The translations under genes were made by a program, and so were the position numbers. A DNA stretch of 64,000 nucleotides from Sitta carolinensis (lineage: Eukaryota > Chordata > Aves > Passeriformes > Sittidae), in contig CM063283.1 of the NCBI GenBank assembly GCA_032173965.1, positions 115,992,687 to 116,056,686 on the forward strand, written 5' to 3'. Below are positions 43,263 through 55,715 of the stretch, piece after piece. Positions within the stretch are counted from its first letter, which is position 1, and each line of letters opens with the position of its first letter. The notes under the pieces were generated by a model. That model saw only the letters and a list, made by a program, of their open reading frames with translations. It searched no databases and was not told where the DNA came from.

Positions 43263-43559
43263 TTACTCTGCTGTCCCTGTGGGGCTCAGGCTCCTCTGCA
43301 GGTAAACATGGCAAGAGGGCTCTTTCCTCGGGGCTCCTTCATGGAGGAACCTGGGGGTGGATGAACCCAGATCCAGGAGCTGCCCCGTGTCACCTCTGCC
43401 CCGTGTCACCTCTGCCCTGTGTCACCTCTGTCTCCAACAGTGCATCAGAAGGAGCAGTGCCAGCAGGACAGGAGATGATCCTTCCCTCCTGCTCACCAGG
43501 CCATACCTGGGCTGCTGGGTCCAGTGCTGGTCTCTCCAGTACAGGAGAGACTTGGGCAT

Positions 43560-43850
43560 TCCATGGACACACAGTGACAGGACACAGGGAATGGCTTCAA
43601 TTAAGAGAGGAGATATTTTGATGGGATATTGGGAAGAGAACCCTCCCTGGAGGGTGGCCAGGGGCTGGCACAGGTGCCCAGAGCAGCTGTGGCTGCCCCT
43701 GGATCCCTGGCAGTGCCCAGGCCAGGCTGGACACTGGGGCTGGAGCAGCCTGGGGCAGGGGCAGGGGGCCCTGCCAGGGCAGGGGTGGAACGAGATGAGC
43801 TTTAAGGCCCCTCCCAACACAAACCATCCTGGAATTCCACGATTTCAAGT
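43560..43850 (+). repeat. CR1 LINE 3' fragment
   Basis: Contains CCTGGATCCCTGGCAGTGCC, GGACACTGGGGCTGGAGCAG, and GCCCCTCCCAACACAAACCA near the end. Confidence 0.85.
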
Positions 43851-46060
43851 GGTATCTTGGAAGGGGGGAGTGCGTTGGCCAAAGGAACAGTTGCCAGAGC
43901 CCATCCCTGCTGGGTCTGTGTCTGTGATTGGGCTGTTGCTGTGTCAGTGTCAGGCAGCTGGTCCAGGTTCCCTTCCTGGAGAGAGAGCTGGGGATGGTTC
44001 ATTGCACTCAGCTTCACACCTGTTCTGGGGGGTGAAATCTTCTGTCTCTGAGTCTGAGCCACCTTTAGCAGCTTGTGAGCTCCTGGGTCCTGCCCCAGCA
44101 GCCTGCAGGTTCCCTCCTGGATCTGCTTCACCTTCATGCCATAAACAGGGGGAGCACCAGACAGGAGTCAGCCACCAGCACTGGGACAGGAGGTGCCAAG
44201 CTGTGAGTGAACCTGCAGGTACCTGGAGAGGAGCCCACCTGTGTAAAAGATCAGGATGACAAAAACGAGATGAGAGTTGGAAGCTGCTAAGTGGAGAAGT
44301 CAGATAACAGCAGACAAAGGCATCTGTCCTCTGCATGGAGGAGGGAGGTCCCGGCTTTGCTGAGAGAAAAAAATCAGAGAACTTTATTTCTTAATGTCAT
44401 TTATTTCACTGGCAGCTTTGGACGATGTTAAACACCCTCTGCTAAGATACAGAACAAACACAGCAGCTGTCTTGGATCATTTACATGACAGGAAAAGGCT
44501 CTCCAGGGGCCTTTGGTGTGCCCTGCCCAAGTTCCAGGAGCCCAGGTACCCGGGATGTCCCTGGGCAGCAGGGACACTGATGTGACGAGCTGCAATTGTC
44601 ACCCTGACGTCAGAGCCCAGCAGAAAGCCCAGAACTTAAGAGGTGATTTGGTCAATAGAGAATGAGAAGATTGGAATCAAATCAAATTACAGCAATCACC
44701 GCGGGCTGCAGGGAGCAGCTGCTGCCAAACCAGCCCGATCCCATTTGCTGCCCTTTCAGTGGAAGATTGCTCTGTGAGCCCCAGAGGGCCCCGGCACAGA
44801 GCTGCCTCTGCCCCAGGGATCCCCAGGTGAGGAGTGAGGAGCTGCCATAGACACACCCAGGTGAGGAGCAGCCCCAGGGACCCCCAGGTGAGGAGCTGCC
44901 CCCTCTCAGGCACACACCATCCTGAACTGCCCAGCAGGCCTGGCCATTGTGATGTGGGGAATAAAGACTCCAAAACTCGTTCAGGTTATGAAGTGAGTCT
45001 GTATTTGTCAGAACCCAGGCTGTCTGTGACAGCCCTGGCTGATCCCAGCTCCACCCAGGGGCTCCACAGCCCTGTCAGGGGGGTCACAGACCCTGGCAGG
45101 GGGGTCACAGACCCTGGCAGCAGCCAGGGACTCCTGGGGCTTTGAGTTTGACCCCTGGAACAAATTAAACCTTTGAATGAAGAGCTAAAGGGCACCAAAG
45201 TTTAGACAGCATGATAGAAGGAGTTGTAGAGTGAAAAGGGAATTTTGGGGGATTTTTACCATGGGGGCTCAGGGGTTGAGATGGAGGCACTTGGGCATTG
45301 TCCTGTCCTCCTTCCTTCTTCTTCCTAACCCCATCTCCTTGGGGATGGTGGCACTTGGGGATTGGATTGGAGCAGAATGGAACTGTCTGACACAGGTGAC
45401 AGGCATTGGATCATCACTGTCAAGAACTAACAGGGAATTTGTAGTGTAAAAATCAGTGGGCAGAGAGTGTGCCTGGGGCTGCCCTGCTGAACAGACCTGG
45501 GCAGCCCAGACAGAAAATATCTGAGATAAGAAACAATAAAGTAACCTTGAGAGCATCAGCTGAAGACTTCTGACTCATTCTTAGACAGCAGGGTTGGGAG
45601 ACAGAGACTTTTATCCATCTGGGGGTCATCTTGACCAAAGCAGGCCCCGAGGTGTATTGAGCACCTGACACCAGCGAGATCATTCTCCAAGTCTTGTGTC
45701 CCGAGTCTGGCTCTGTCCCACATCTTTATTCACTCAGGTGCTCCATATGCAATGTATTACACAGCCTGTCCTCGCTAATGGTGGTTCCCATGGTAATCAG
45801 ATCCACGCCCTCTGGGCAGGTGTTGTTTGCTGTGGTGGTCACACGGGGGTCTCTGGTGGTCTCTGAGGCTGAAGATTGTGTTCTTCCTTGTGGGATCTGG
45901 CAGGCCCACCGCGGTGCTGCCGTGGAGGGAGGCCCCTGGGATGGGGAGGTGAGCCTCCTGAAGAGATAAGGAGCATTACACAATAACAAAGTCCAGACCC
46001 CCTAGATAAGGAGAACACTTTTTGGTTACGGAGACCCACAATTCTTTGAGGGATTTTTTA
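43851..46060. other. Intergenic, no gene; one CRE palindrome and an LTR-like polyadenylation segment
   Basis: A perfect TGACGTCA lies at 44605-44612 in an otherwise unique stretch. About 45440-45640 resembles the 3' part of an LTR (ACAATAAAGTAACC at 45533), but I cannot define ends. No coding signal seen. Confidence 0.4.
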
Positions 46061-46280
46061 TGTAGATCTGTTGGAACCCATTGGTTTGTAACCCCCCACA
46101 CCCACCTATGTACCCTTATAAAAACCTCTGTACTTTCCCCAGACTTCAGGGATTTCTCGTCACTGGCTCCCCTCCGCTGGGTGCTTTGCAATAAATTTAC
46201 CCCCTGTGGAATGGCCACACGAGTCCCTCATCTCTCTCTCTCTGTGCTGGCTGTGAAGGGGTTGCCTTGCAGGATCACTG
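46061..46280 (+). mobile_element. LTR-like segment of an endogenous retrovirus
   Basis: Begins TGTAGATCTGTTGG. It has TTATAAAAACC at about 46116 and AATAAA at 46190-46195, about 70 bases apart, as in compact avian retroviral LTRs. No flanking duplication or internal genes identified. Ends approximate. Confidence 0.4.
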
Positions 46281-46810
46281 AGCTGAGATCACTGAGCTGA
46301 GATCACTGAGCTGAATTCACCGAGCTGAATTCACCAAGCTGAACTCACCGAGCTGAACTCACCGAGCTGAATTCACCGAGCTGAATTCACACAGCTGAAC
46401 TCACCGAGCTGAACTCACACCGAGCTGATATCACCGAGCTGAACTCATTGAGCTGAACTCACCGAGTCTGAACTCATTGAGCTGAACTCACCGAGCTGAA
46501 CTCACCGAGCTGAACTCATTGAGCTGAACTCACCGAGCTGAACTCATTGAGCTGAACTCACCGAGCTGAACTCATTGAGCTGAACTCACCGAGCTGAATT
46601 CACCGAGCTGAACTCACACTGAGCTGAATTCACCGAGCTGAACTCACCGAGCTGGAACTCACTGATGCTGAACTCACCGAGCTGAATTTCACTGAGCTGA
46701 ACTCACCGAGCTGAATTCACTGAGCTGAACTCACCGGGCTGAACTCACTGAGCTGAATTCACTGACGACTGAATCACCGAGCTGAACTCACCGAGCTGAA
46801 CTCACTGTAG
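46265..46810 (+). repeat. 14-bp minisatellite GAGCTGAACTCACC
   Basis: About 38 units, with CACC/CATT/CACT variants of the last four bases and occasional one- or two-base insertions. It starts inside or at the edge of the LTR-like segment. Confidence 0.93.
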
Positions 46811-47510
46811 CCGCCGTGGCTCCTACCCTGCTAAGGCACCCCTAGGCTAGCCGAGGGAAAGCCGCTGGCTCCCTGGAAGGCATTCTCTGAGGAGAGTTCC
46901 TCTCTGGGGTAGACCCGGCTATCCTGGCCTGAGACCTCTCAGGCCCCTTCCCGGTAGAGCCGACATTACTTCCTCATGACTGAACTTTTGAACTTTCCTC
47001 CTCTGCACTGTGCCTTTGGTCCCTTGGTGCTTATCTGAGTATGTTCAGTCTGGATGAGCCTGGAGACAGAGGAGCCCTCTTATCTGGGTTCTCTGCATCC
47101 TTTGGTCTTCTCCCAGTCTTGTTCTTTATGCAAGAAGCTTCAGAAACTTGCATTTTCCTATGCCCTTTGTACCATGGCAGAGGGATTTTTAATTAAAAGG
47201 GTTAAAATTCAACACATAATTCTACAAGCTAAAATTTAGATGCTTAATTCATTTTGCTAACTCAAGTGAACTTTAAAAATCTCTGTAGCTATTATATGTC
47301 TTGTTTTGTAGTGAGAGTATTTGAATTATAACTTTTTTTGATAAAGCCCTAGGCTGTTCTGTACTGAGAACCTTTGAATTATAACTTTAGACTAATGCTT
47401 TGTATTAAGGATTTTTTAAACTGCAGCTTTAGAATAAACAAAACAGGGATGTGAACTTATCTCAAGCTCCTAACAAAACAGTGAGAACATCCTGAAGAAA
47501 GGAGTTTGGC
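46811..47510. other. Intergenic AT-rich segment, nothing recognised
   Basis: A moderately complex stretch that becomes AT-rich after 47150. No open frame with family features; it may be decayed retroelement sequence. Confidence 0.4.
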
Positions 47511-47760
47511 CACATGATCTGGATATATATCCTAGATATATCACAATAGAATCTGGATATATATCCTGAGATATACATCCTAGATATATCACAAAAGAAG
47601 CTGGATATATATCCTGAGATATACATCCTAGATATATCACAATAGAAGCTGGATATACATCCTGAGATATACATCCTAGATATATCACAAAAGAAGCTGG
47701 ATATACATCCTAGATATATCACAAAGAAGCTGGATATCATCCTGAGCCATACACCCCAGG
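47511..47760 (+). repeat. AT-rich minisatellite, unit about 48 bp
   Basis: Units containing CTGGATATATATCCTGAGAT and ACATCCTAGATATATCACAA. Each unit carries palindromic GGATATATATCC and can form hairpins. Confidence 0.9.
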
Positions 47761-48761
47761 AGGGATGGATAACAATAGAGTATAGAATTGTGACACAGAA
47801 ATTTTTAAATAGAAAACTGCTGAAATGGGATAAATTCTCAATAAATCCCAGCAAGCCCAGCAATCGGTGTGCAGTCAGAGAGGGAAACTTCTCCACTGCA
47901 CCCAGCGCTGTTTTGCTCATACTTTACCAAATTTAATTAATAAATTGAGTTACTGCTTGATATATTGGCCGAGTCAAGCTTCTCATTTCTTCCAGGGATG
48001 GACGTGGGGTGATCCTGGGAGCTGTCCTGGGCAGGAGTGCCTCAGGAGGGCTCTGGGTGCCCCTCTGCATGGTGCCTCTCATTGTGGTGAATAATAACAT
48101 GACACGAATTTTCTTAAGACAGTTTGGAGAGATGAAATCTGACTTTGATTTATTTTTAATACATTTTTGACAGGTTACTGTGATTGGTGAGTGAGCAACA
48201 GAACATTTTACTCACATTGGTTAAACTAGAGGGATATTACAGGAAGTTTGTCCCATAGAAAGAATTCTAAATATGGATTTTGTTACAGAAACAAAAACCT
48301 GATGTTTGTGTTCAAGCTGTGAGAACAAGCTTCAAAAACCCAAAACTTCAGGAAGAAACAGAACTTTAGAAACTCAGAAGCTGCAGGCCTGGAAAAGCCA
48401 GAGTACAGGTGCTGCTGTCCCACAGCCCCAGCGCCGGGGCTGAGCATTCCCAGCAGCTCCTGCCCCGTGCCCAGCCCTGGATCCAGGGGATGCTCTGCCC
48501 AGGAAGGTTGGTGGTGCCCGTGGCTGCAGGATGTGCTCAGCCCCAGCTGCATTCCCAGGGAGGGAGCAGGAGCAGGGAGACCTCGCTGGCTTCAGCGAGC
48601 CCCTGCTCCATGACAAACCACTCCAAGAGTTATCTGGGACTGGGAGCAAGAGCACACCCCAGGCCCCCCTTCCCTTCCTCCTCCCCAGGAGCTGTGGAGC
48701 CACCTTTGAGCTCAGTGCCAGGAGCAGCCCTGAGATCATTTCAGGACTCCAGGTGCATTTG

Positions 48762-49133
48762 TTTAGGGCCAGAAGCTGCATTTCCTACAGACCCCTCACA
48801 TGAGACAAACCCATTTGCCCTCCCTGGCCTGGTGCAGGCACACAAACAGAGGTTAAATTCAGTTTCCACCCTACAGCTGAGGGAGCAAAGATGAATTTAT
48901 TGCCACAAGACTTCTTGACACAGACAGTTCCTGGGCCGCCCGAGGGGACACCTGGGGTTGTGTTTGCCTTTGTGATAGCCAGTCTGGTTTTATTGTGCAA
49001 TATAGTGTGATTTTAATTAAACGTTTGGTGTCCCACCAGTCAAAGGGAGACAGCCAGAACTTCCCTGCTGTCATTCCCTCGCAGCGGTGCTGCAAGCACT
49101 CCTCTTGCAGAATTTATTATTGCCACTACAGGT
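48762..49133 (+). repeat. 372-bp duplicated segment, first copy
   Basis: Base-for-base identical to 60074-60445 over 372 bp in the same orientation. From TTTAGGGCCAGAAGCTGCAT to TTGCCACTACAGGT. It contains TTTTAATTAAACGTTTGG. No coding potential. Confidence 0.95.
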
Positions 49134-49389
49134 GTATCCCAGAACAGGATGCCCAGGCAGGTGGAGAAAGCTTCCAGGCCAGGGACACCCAGCAGGGTGA
49201 AGCAGGAGGAGCTCCAGTTGAAGGGATCAGAAGCCATTCAGGAGAATCTTCATTTTTGTTTAAAAATTTGTACCCAGTGTTGAGTCCCGAGGCACCAGGA
49301 GGATAAGATGGGGACTCTGCATCAGTGCAAGAGCCAGATCAGGAATCCACATGATTATTAGGATGTGTGAAACAGCACACCATCCTTTC

Positions 49390-49525
49390 TCCCTGGCAAG
49401 GGTGGGCAGGGCTGGGCAGGGGCTGCCCAGGGAGGGTGGCAGTGCCCAGCCCTGCAGGGGACACTGGAGGTGGCACTCAGGGGGACAAGGTGGGCACAGC
49501 TGGCACCCCGTGGGATCCCAGGGAT
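49390..49525 (+). repeat. CR1-related fragment
   Basis: GGCAAGGGTGGGCAGG, then GCCCAGGGAGGGTGGCAGTG and GGACACTGGAGGTGGCACTC. The same block lies at 53220-53350, and in the opposite orientation at 59650-59780. Confidence 0.7.
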
Positions 49526-49529
49526 CCTG

Positions 49530-51475
49530 TGATCACCAGCTAGGGGGAATGGGTCAGAAATGCAGAATGAATGGGGTTGTCGTGGCTAGGAAGTTCCTCT
49601 GAGGGAAGAAGTTGATGTTTCAGGTTGTGCCACCAGGGATAACCAAGGGACTTTCAGTCTGCTGCTTGTGAAGGGCTTATTCCTTTGTTGGTTGCTTGCC
49701 AGGGCTCAGCTGACATCCTGAAATGAGCTGCAAGAGGAGAGAACAAGGAGAGCAAGGTCAGCTTCCAGCCCTGGCTTCTCTCAATGGGCCCAACACAGGA
49801 AATTCCTCCAAATTTGTAGAGCAAAACAGTGCTCTGCGACATTAAATGTCATCATGAAATTCCCTTTTGCTGCTTTGTCTTCCTTCTGCCATCCACCCAT
49901 GACAGAAGCCAGCAAAGGCAGGCAAGCAGAGGAAAATAATGATTTCTGAGGGTTTATTGAGATGGGAGAAGCTTGAAGGTAACATAGAAACTCCAGAGAA
50001 CGGTCCTGGAGGGACAAGAAGAGTCTGAGTGTGGCGGGCAGGATCTACCCCTTCATTTGTGCTGAAAATCCTTCTGCTGCTCCTCCCCAGAAGGCAGCAA
50101 AGAGGAGGCAGTGCTGACACGGCAGGCTCGCCTGGAGAATCATCCACCAGGAGCTTTCCTGGCACAAACTGACACGGGCTGAGCCTGAGCACAAGGTGGG
50201 AGTTCTCCCCTCCCCTCCCGGGCTGCTGCCTCCACCCCTCCCCTCCACAGTCTGGCAGTGACACACTCAAGGTCGAGCACGTTTATTTTCCATCAGTATA
50301 AAAACCTAAGCTTTTGTTTTTTGTTTTTTGTTTTTTTTTTTTTTAAGGGAGAAGGAGACCCAGAGCACGTGGAGGATGAGCTCAGCAGGACCCTGCTCAC
50401 CCACACACCTGTGCAGGTGGGCACCACGCTGTGCTCTGGGCTGCTGTGTCCCGTCTGACCCCACCTGGGAAGTGGCCCTTGCTCCATCAGCATGTGCTGA
50501 TTTCTGATTTCAGGATTTCTGCTGGGAGAGCTGATGCACACGGCCGGAGGCTTTCCCTGGCCTGGAGCCCTGAATGCAGCAGCACTGTCAGCTGTGGGGC
50601 TGTTCCTGCTGGAGCCCAAACCCAAATCACCCTGCTGGAGTGGGCAGCCCACCCACGGGGCCCCTGTCCCTGTGCCAGGGAGGAGACCCAGCCCTGTGTC
50701 CCCCCCAGCCCTTGTCCTGCTTCACAGGGAACGCAGGCATGGAAGGGTTAACCCGGGCTGCTGGCAGTTTGGGAATGGATGCAACTTTCTCAGGCACTTG
50801 GATCCTCTGCTTCAGCCAAAATTCCAAGGGGCCAGGCCTCATCCCCTCGGCTTTCCAGGCATTTGACTTCCTTGACCCAAAACTGTTTAATCTCTCCTCT
50901 AGGTCACTTTGAGTCCTCCCCACAACACAAACCAGGAGGATTTCCAGCCTGGCTCCACCCAGGGACACAAACCACGAGGTTTGCTAGCCCACCTTCAGCC
51001 AGGACACAAACTGAGATGTTTTCCAGCCTGGCTCAAGTCAGGGACACAAACCAAGAAGTTTTCCAGCCCGACTCAGTCATCATAGTTGTCCACATGAGGC
51101 TGAACACTGCAAAGCCAATATTGTGGCCACGCTGCCCAGCCCATGGTGGTGATGATGGTTCACTACTCAGAGGACTCTGTTTCCAGCCTGGCAGCTGTGA
51201 CCCCACAGCTGGCACAAGCCACTCCAGCAGGAAACAGCTCTCGTGCTGGAATTGTTTGTTTGGAAAGGGCAAACACATCTGAGATCCTGTAACCCTGAGC
51301 TTGGGAGAAAAACAGCTCCTCCCTCCCTCTCTGAGGTACTTGATCCTCTGGGCAGCGGTTTCTGCCCTTCATCCTGGGGAGCAAAGCCCTCCAGGTTATT
51401 GAATAATGCTGCTCAGCCAGGCTCAGCTTTGCTGGGTCCTTCTGGTTCACAGTGCTGCTCCAGCCTTATTTCCTT
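49530..51475. other. Intergenic, no gene recognised
   Basis: Unique-looking sequence with a T-rich tract at 50317-50345. 50900-51080 has a loose repeat built on GGGACACAAACCA. Confidence 0.4.
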
Positions 51476-51479
51476 ATGG

Positions 51480-51715
51480 AGAATCCCACTGGTTTGGATT
51501 AGGAAGGGACCCCAGAGCCCCCCCAGAGCCCCCCCTGCCCTGGCAGGGCCCCCTGCCCCAGGCTGCTCCAGCCCCAGTGTCCAGCCTGGCCTGGGGCACT
51601 GCCAGGGATCCAGGGGCAGCCACAGCTGCTCTGGCAATTCCAGCCCAGCCCCTGCCCACCCTCCAGGCAACAATTCCTGCCCCAAATCCCACCTAAGCTG
51701 GCTCTCCTTCAGGGA
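51480..51715 (-). repeat. CR1 LINE 3' fragment
   Basis: The plus strand contains GGCTGCTCCAGCCCCAGTGT and CCACAGCTGCTCTGGCAATT, the reverse complement of the CR1 block. Confidence 0.85.
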
Positions 51716-52765
51716 GGGTCACACACAGAGGTGTCCAGTACCAGCTCCCAGCCCTGTGTGAAGTCTCCCACCTGGAGCAGCTGCTCCTTCGGGCTCAGGA
51801 GGAGCCTTCTGGCTCTGCACAGCTCCCTGGCAGGAGGGTGCAGCCCGGTGGGTTCGGACTCTCCCACTGCTGGAACTCTGAGCTAAGCCCAGCTCACCCA
51901 TCCCAGTGTTTGGCCCTTGCTCCAAGCCTGGAGCTCACCAGAGCTCAGGGCTTTTGCAGCCATCCTGCTCCAGCCATCCCTGCTCCTCCAGCCATCCCTG
52001 CTCCTCCCAGCCACGTTCGCCATTCCCAGGTGTGTGCAGGTGTGAGGGCTGGGCTGGCTGGGAGCAGGGAAGGGCAGCTCAGCCCAGGGCACAGGTGATG
52101 AGTGGCAGATGTCACACCTGCCTGGCTGCAGCTTCTGTCAGGTGGGTTTAACCAAGGAAGAGCCAGGCAATTAGCACTGTTTAATTAACCTAATGAGGCA
52201 GCCAGTGGTGGTTGTGGGTGTGTGACTGGCAGGTCTTGCCCACAAAATTCACTAAACCTTCGATGTCTGGAGCTGATGAAGCAGCTCATTAACTCCATCA
52301 GAGCCACAGCCCACTTAGGTGTGTTGGCACTGCTGCCCAGCAGCTTTCCTGGGTGGATTCTTTCCTATTCCACCTTATTTGGCTGAAGTTTGAACTTGGC
52401 TCAGAGTGTGGCACTGTGCTTAAAAATACTGCCCCAACACCAGGTTAAAAGTCAAAAATCCATAGCCAGGATGATGTATGAGCTGCTCCTGCCTGTTCCC
52501 ACAACGGCTGCAAGTCCTGGATCTCTCCCCCAAGCAATGCCTCAACCTGCAAAAACACCTGCACGGAAATCCTGGCGTGTCCCAAAGCAGCTGATCTGCC
52601 TAACCACGACTGCAGGGACTGCACCAGCCCGGGGGAGGAGCTGCTGCCTGGGAATAGCCAGGAAGAGAAAGGATAAACAAATGCACTGTTCCCACTGTGT
52701 GGGGGATGTCTGTCCCAGCACCAAGATGCCAAACAGATCCTGGGCCCATACAGGGGAATATTTTA
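51716..52765. other. Intergenic, no gene; AT-rich homeodomain-type motifs at 52165-52310
   Basis: GGCAATTAGCACTGTTTAAT and TTAACCTAATGAGG suggest a noncoding element, but there is no direct support. The rest is unremarkable. Confidence 0.35.
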
Positions 52766-52769
52766 ACTC

Positions 52770-53390
52770 TGGGTGGACATGGAAGTGCTGGAGCCAGTCC
52801 AGAGGAGACACAGAGCTGCTGCAGGGCTGGAGCCCCTCTGGAGAGGGAGCTGGGGCTCCAGGGAGAGCTCAGAGCCCCCAGCAGGGCCTGGAGGGGTCCA
52901 GGAGAGCTGGGGAGGGACTGGGGACAAGGCAGGGAGGGACAGGGCACAGGGAATGGCTGCAGAGTGGGATTGGCTGGGATTGGGGCAGGTAATTGTTCCC
53001 TGGAGGGGCTGGAATTGCCAGAGCAGCTGTGGCTGCCCTGGCTCCCTGGCAGTGCCCCAGGCCAGGCTGGACACTGGGGCTGGAGCAGCCTGGGGCAGGG
53101 GCAGGGGGCCCTGCCAGGGATGGGGGGCTCTGAGGTTCAAAACCATTTTGTGCTCTGATGATAAAATCAGGACAAGAGCAAATGGCCTCAAGGAGAGGCT
53201 CAGATGGAGCCCAGCAGCAATTTCCCTTGGCTGGCAAGGGTGGGCAGGCTGGGCAGGGCTGCCCAGGGAGGGTGGCAGTGCCCAGCCCTGCAGGGGACAC
53301 TGGAGGTGGCACTCAGGGGGACAAGGTGGGCACAGCTGGCACCCCGTGGGCTGGCAGGGCTGTGCCAGCCCCAGGGATTTGGGGATTCTG
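52770..53390 (+). repeat. Two CR1 LINE fragments in tandem
   Basis: 52770-53150 runs from a GCTGCAGGGCTGGAGCCCCT block to GGGGCTGGAGCAGCCTGGGG. 53200-53390 carries the GGGCAGGGCTGCCCAGGGAG block. Confidence 0.8.
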
Positions 53391-54294
53391 AGGGAGACGA
53401 GCTCCCAGCTCACAGGGAAGAACACAGACATGAGGACACTGATTGTTTTAATCTGTTTTTTCAGTTGTGTTTGTCCTCCTATGACTTAGACATAATTTCT
53501 GTTGCCTGAATTAGTTATTGATGTGTGGGGCTGCTGCAGGGCTGATTCACAGATCAAATACAAATCAGCAGCACTGAGACATGCTGAAGATAATGAAATC
53601 CATAATATTTCCACTGATTTAATGTACCTACTTCCTTTATTTCCCCTAAGTCTTAGAAAAAGAAACTGCAGAACTGGAATATTTATAAATCTGTACTGAT
53701 ACAAAAGGTTGTTCCTCCTGAGGCACAGGAGCAAATCTGGCCTATTTTACTGATGAATCCCTGATCCAGCTGTTGCCATCCCAGCCCAGCAGGTAAGAAA
53801 TCCCCACACCCAGGTGGCCCCTGCTGCCCTGAGGGTCACAGGGTTCTGTGGGGTCTGTGTTTGCTTCCCCCAAAGTGTCCTCACAGCTCCTTCTCCAGCA
53901 GAGAGCCCACGGCCAAGGAGAGGGAAAAAAATACAAATATCATATTTAAATATATATAAATATAGCTATAGTATATAAATAAATTATATAAATAGTCATT
54001 TTTCACACCTGTGGGATGTTCCCACATTTAGTCGTGCAGGAACTGAGCTTTGCACATACAGGAAAGGATGGGATTGAGTTGTTTTGAAGCTTTTCATGAA
54101 CCTCCCTATACCCCGAGTACTGGATAGGAGGGATCATGGGAGAACTTTGAGATGCTGAGAGATGAAGTGATAAACTGGACAGTGAAATTCCAGGGTTCAT
54201 TCCTTTGGGGTGTGCAGACCCTTCAGGATGTACCTGCTCTGTTTGAGCAGGTATAAATTTATCATTTATTTATAATAAATACATTTACACAAAG

Positions 54295-54470
54295 GCACCA
54301 CAATTCTCCTGGATCCCTGGCAGTGCCCCAGGCCAGGCTGGACACTGGGAGAGGAGCCCCTGGGGCACTGGGAGGGGTCCCTGCCAGGGCAGGGGGGGCT
54401 CTGGGTGGGATTTAGGGCCCCTCCCAGCCCAAATCCATCTGGGATTCCAGGATTTTGGGATGGCTCTGTC
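54295..54470 (+). repeat. CR1 LINE 3' fragment
   Basis: CTCCTGGATCCCTGGCAGTG to GGCCCCTCCCAGCCCAAATC and GGGATTCCAGGATTTTGGG. The preceding 53400-54290 is AT-rich with no gene. Confidence 0.8.
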
Positions 54471-54589
54471 ACTGATCCGAGTGGAACCACCTGTGCCTGG
54501 CACAGGACAGCCCTGGACACCCCGCACCCCCCACTGCCAGAACCCACCCCAAAAACCTCCCCACCAACATCTCGAGCCTCTGCCTGCGA

Positions 54590-54790
54590 ATAGGATTCTG
54601 CTGTGTGGATAATGAGTTAATTTGCTCCTAATTCAGGAAATTAAGATCTCAATTGGGTTCGTGCTAGAAATTTCTGCTTCCACAAAGTGTTATTGATTAG
54701 CTCCTTGCAAAAGATAAACGTCTGAATTAGAGGCGGTGATTAAAGGCAAGGAAAAGATGACACGATGGTTAATTGCTGATGGCTGCTTTG
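54590..54790. promoter_or_regulatory. Candidate conserved noncoding element
   Basis: AT-rich, complex, non-repetitive sequence with TAATGAGTTAATTTGC, CCTAATTCAGGAAATTAAGA, GTGATTAAAGG and GGTTAATTGC, in contrast to the GC-rich surroundings. Suggestive only. Confidence 0.3.
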
Positions 54791-55309
54791 TGCAGAGTGT
54801 GGCTCGGGAATGTTTGGGATGTGCTGCAGGGCAAGGAACACGCCCCAGCTGAGAGGGAGCTCCCGAGGGGCTCTGAGTGCTCAGGAGAGCAGGGAAGAGG
54901 GGCAGACCCCCCTCCTGGCCCTGCTGCCCTCCCCGAGGGATGACCAGGACAGGGGTCCTGCCCCGTGCCCCTCGCCCCCATCCTGACAGCTCCCCCACCC
55001 CTGGCTCTTCTCCAGCCGTTCCCAGCCCACAGCACTCGCTGCCTCCATTTAATCATTGACAGCACCTCGAGCCTTCCCAGCACTGCCTGTTTGCTCTGCT
55101 CTGTTTGACTTTCCACAGCAGCACCCACAGCAATCATGCACACAGCGATTTTCCCTCAAGTGCCTTCCAGCTGTCCCTGCCTTTCCCCACCTGCCTTTCC
55201 TCAGCCCTGGACCTGCACACTGTATTTGCCATCCCAAAATTCCATTTTGCCAGCAAACAGTCTGAGCTGTCAGCATCCCCTTCACACCCACAGCAGCACA
55301 CGTGGGTTG

Positions 55310-55715
55310 GTTCAGGAGCTCCAGGATGCTCCAGGGATGTGGAGCTTCTGCTCTGGAGCCAGGCTGGCAGAGCTGGGGGGCTCAGCTGGAGAGGAGAAGC
55401 TGCAGGGAGAGCTCAGAGCCCCTGGAGGGGTCCAGGAGAGCTGGGAGGGACTGGGGACAAGGCAGGGAGGGACAGGGCACAGGGAATGGCTGCAGAGTGG
55501 GATTGGCTGGGATTGGGGCAGGAATTGTTCCCTGGAGGGGCTGGAATTGCCAGAGCAGCTGTGGCTGCCCCTGGTCCCTGGCAGTGCCCCAGGCCAGGCT
55601 GGACACTGGGGCTGGAGCAGCCTGGGGCAGGGGCAGGGGGCCCTGCCAGGGAGGGGGGCTCTGGGGGGGCTCTGGTGGGGGCTCTGGGGTCCTTTCCAAG
55701 CCAAACCCTTTCATG
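55310..55715 (+). repeat. CR1 LINE 3' fragment
   Basis: A longer CR1 piece including GCTGGAGAGGAGAAGCTGCA, GGAATTGTTCCCTGGAGGGG and GGGGTCCTTTCCAAGCCAAA, ending in CTTTCATGATGATGG. Confidence 0.85.
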
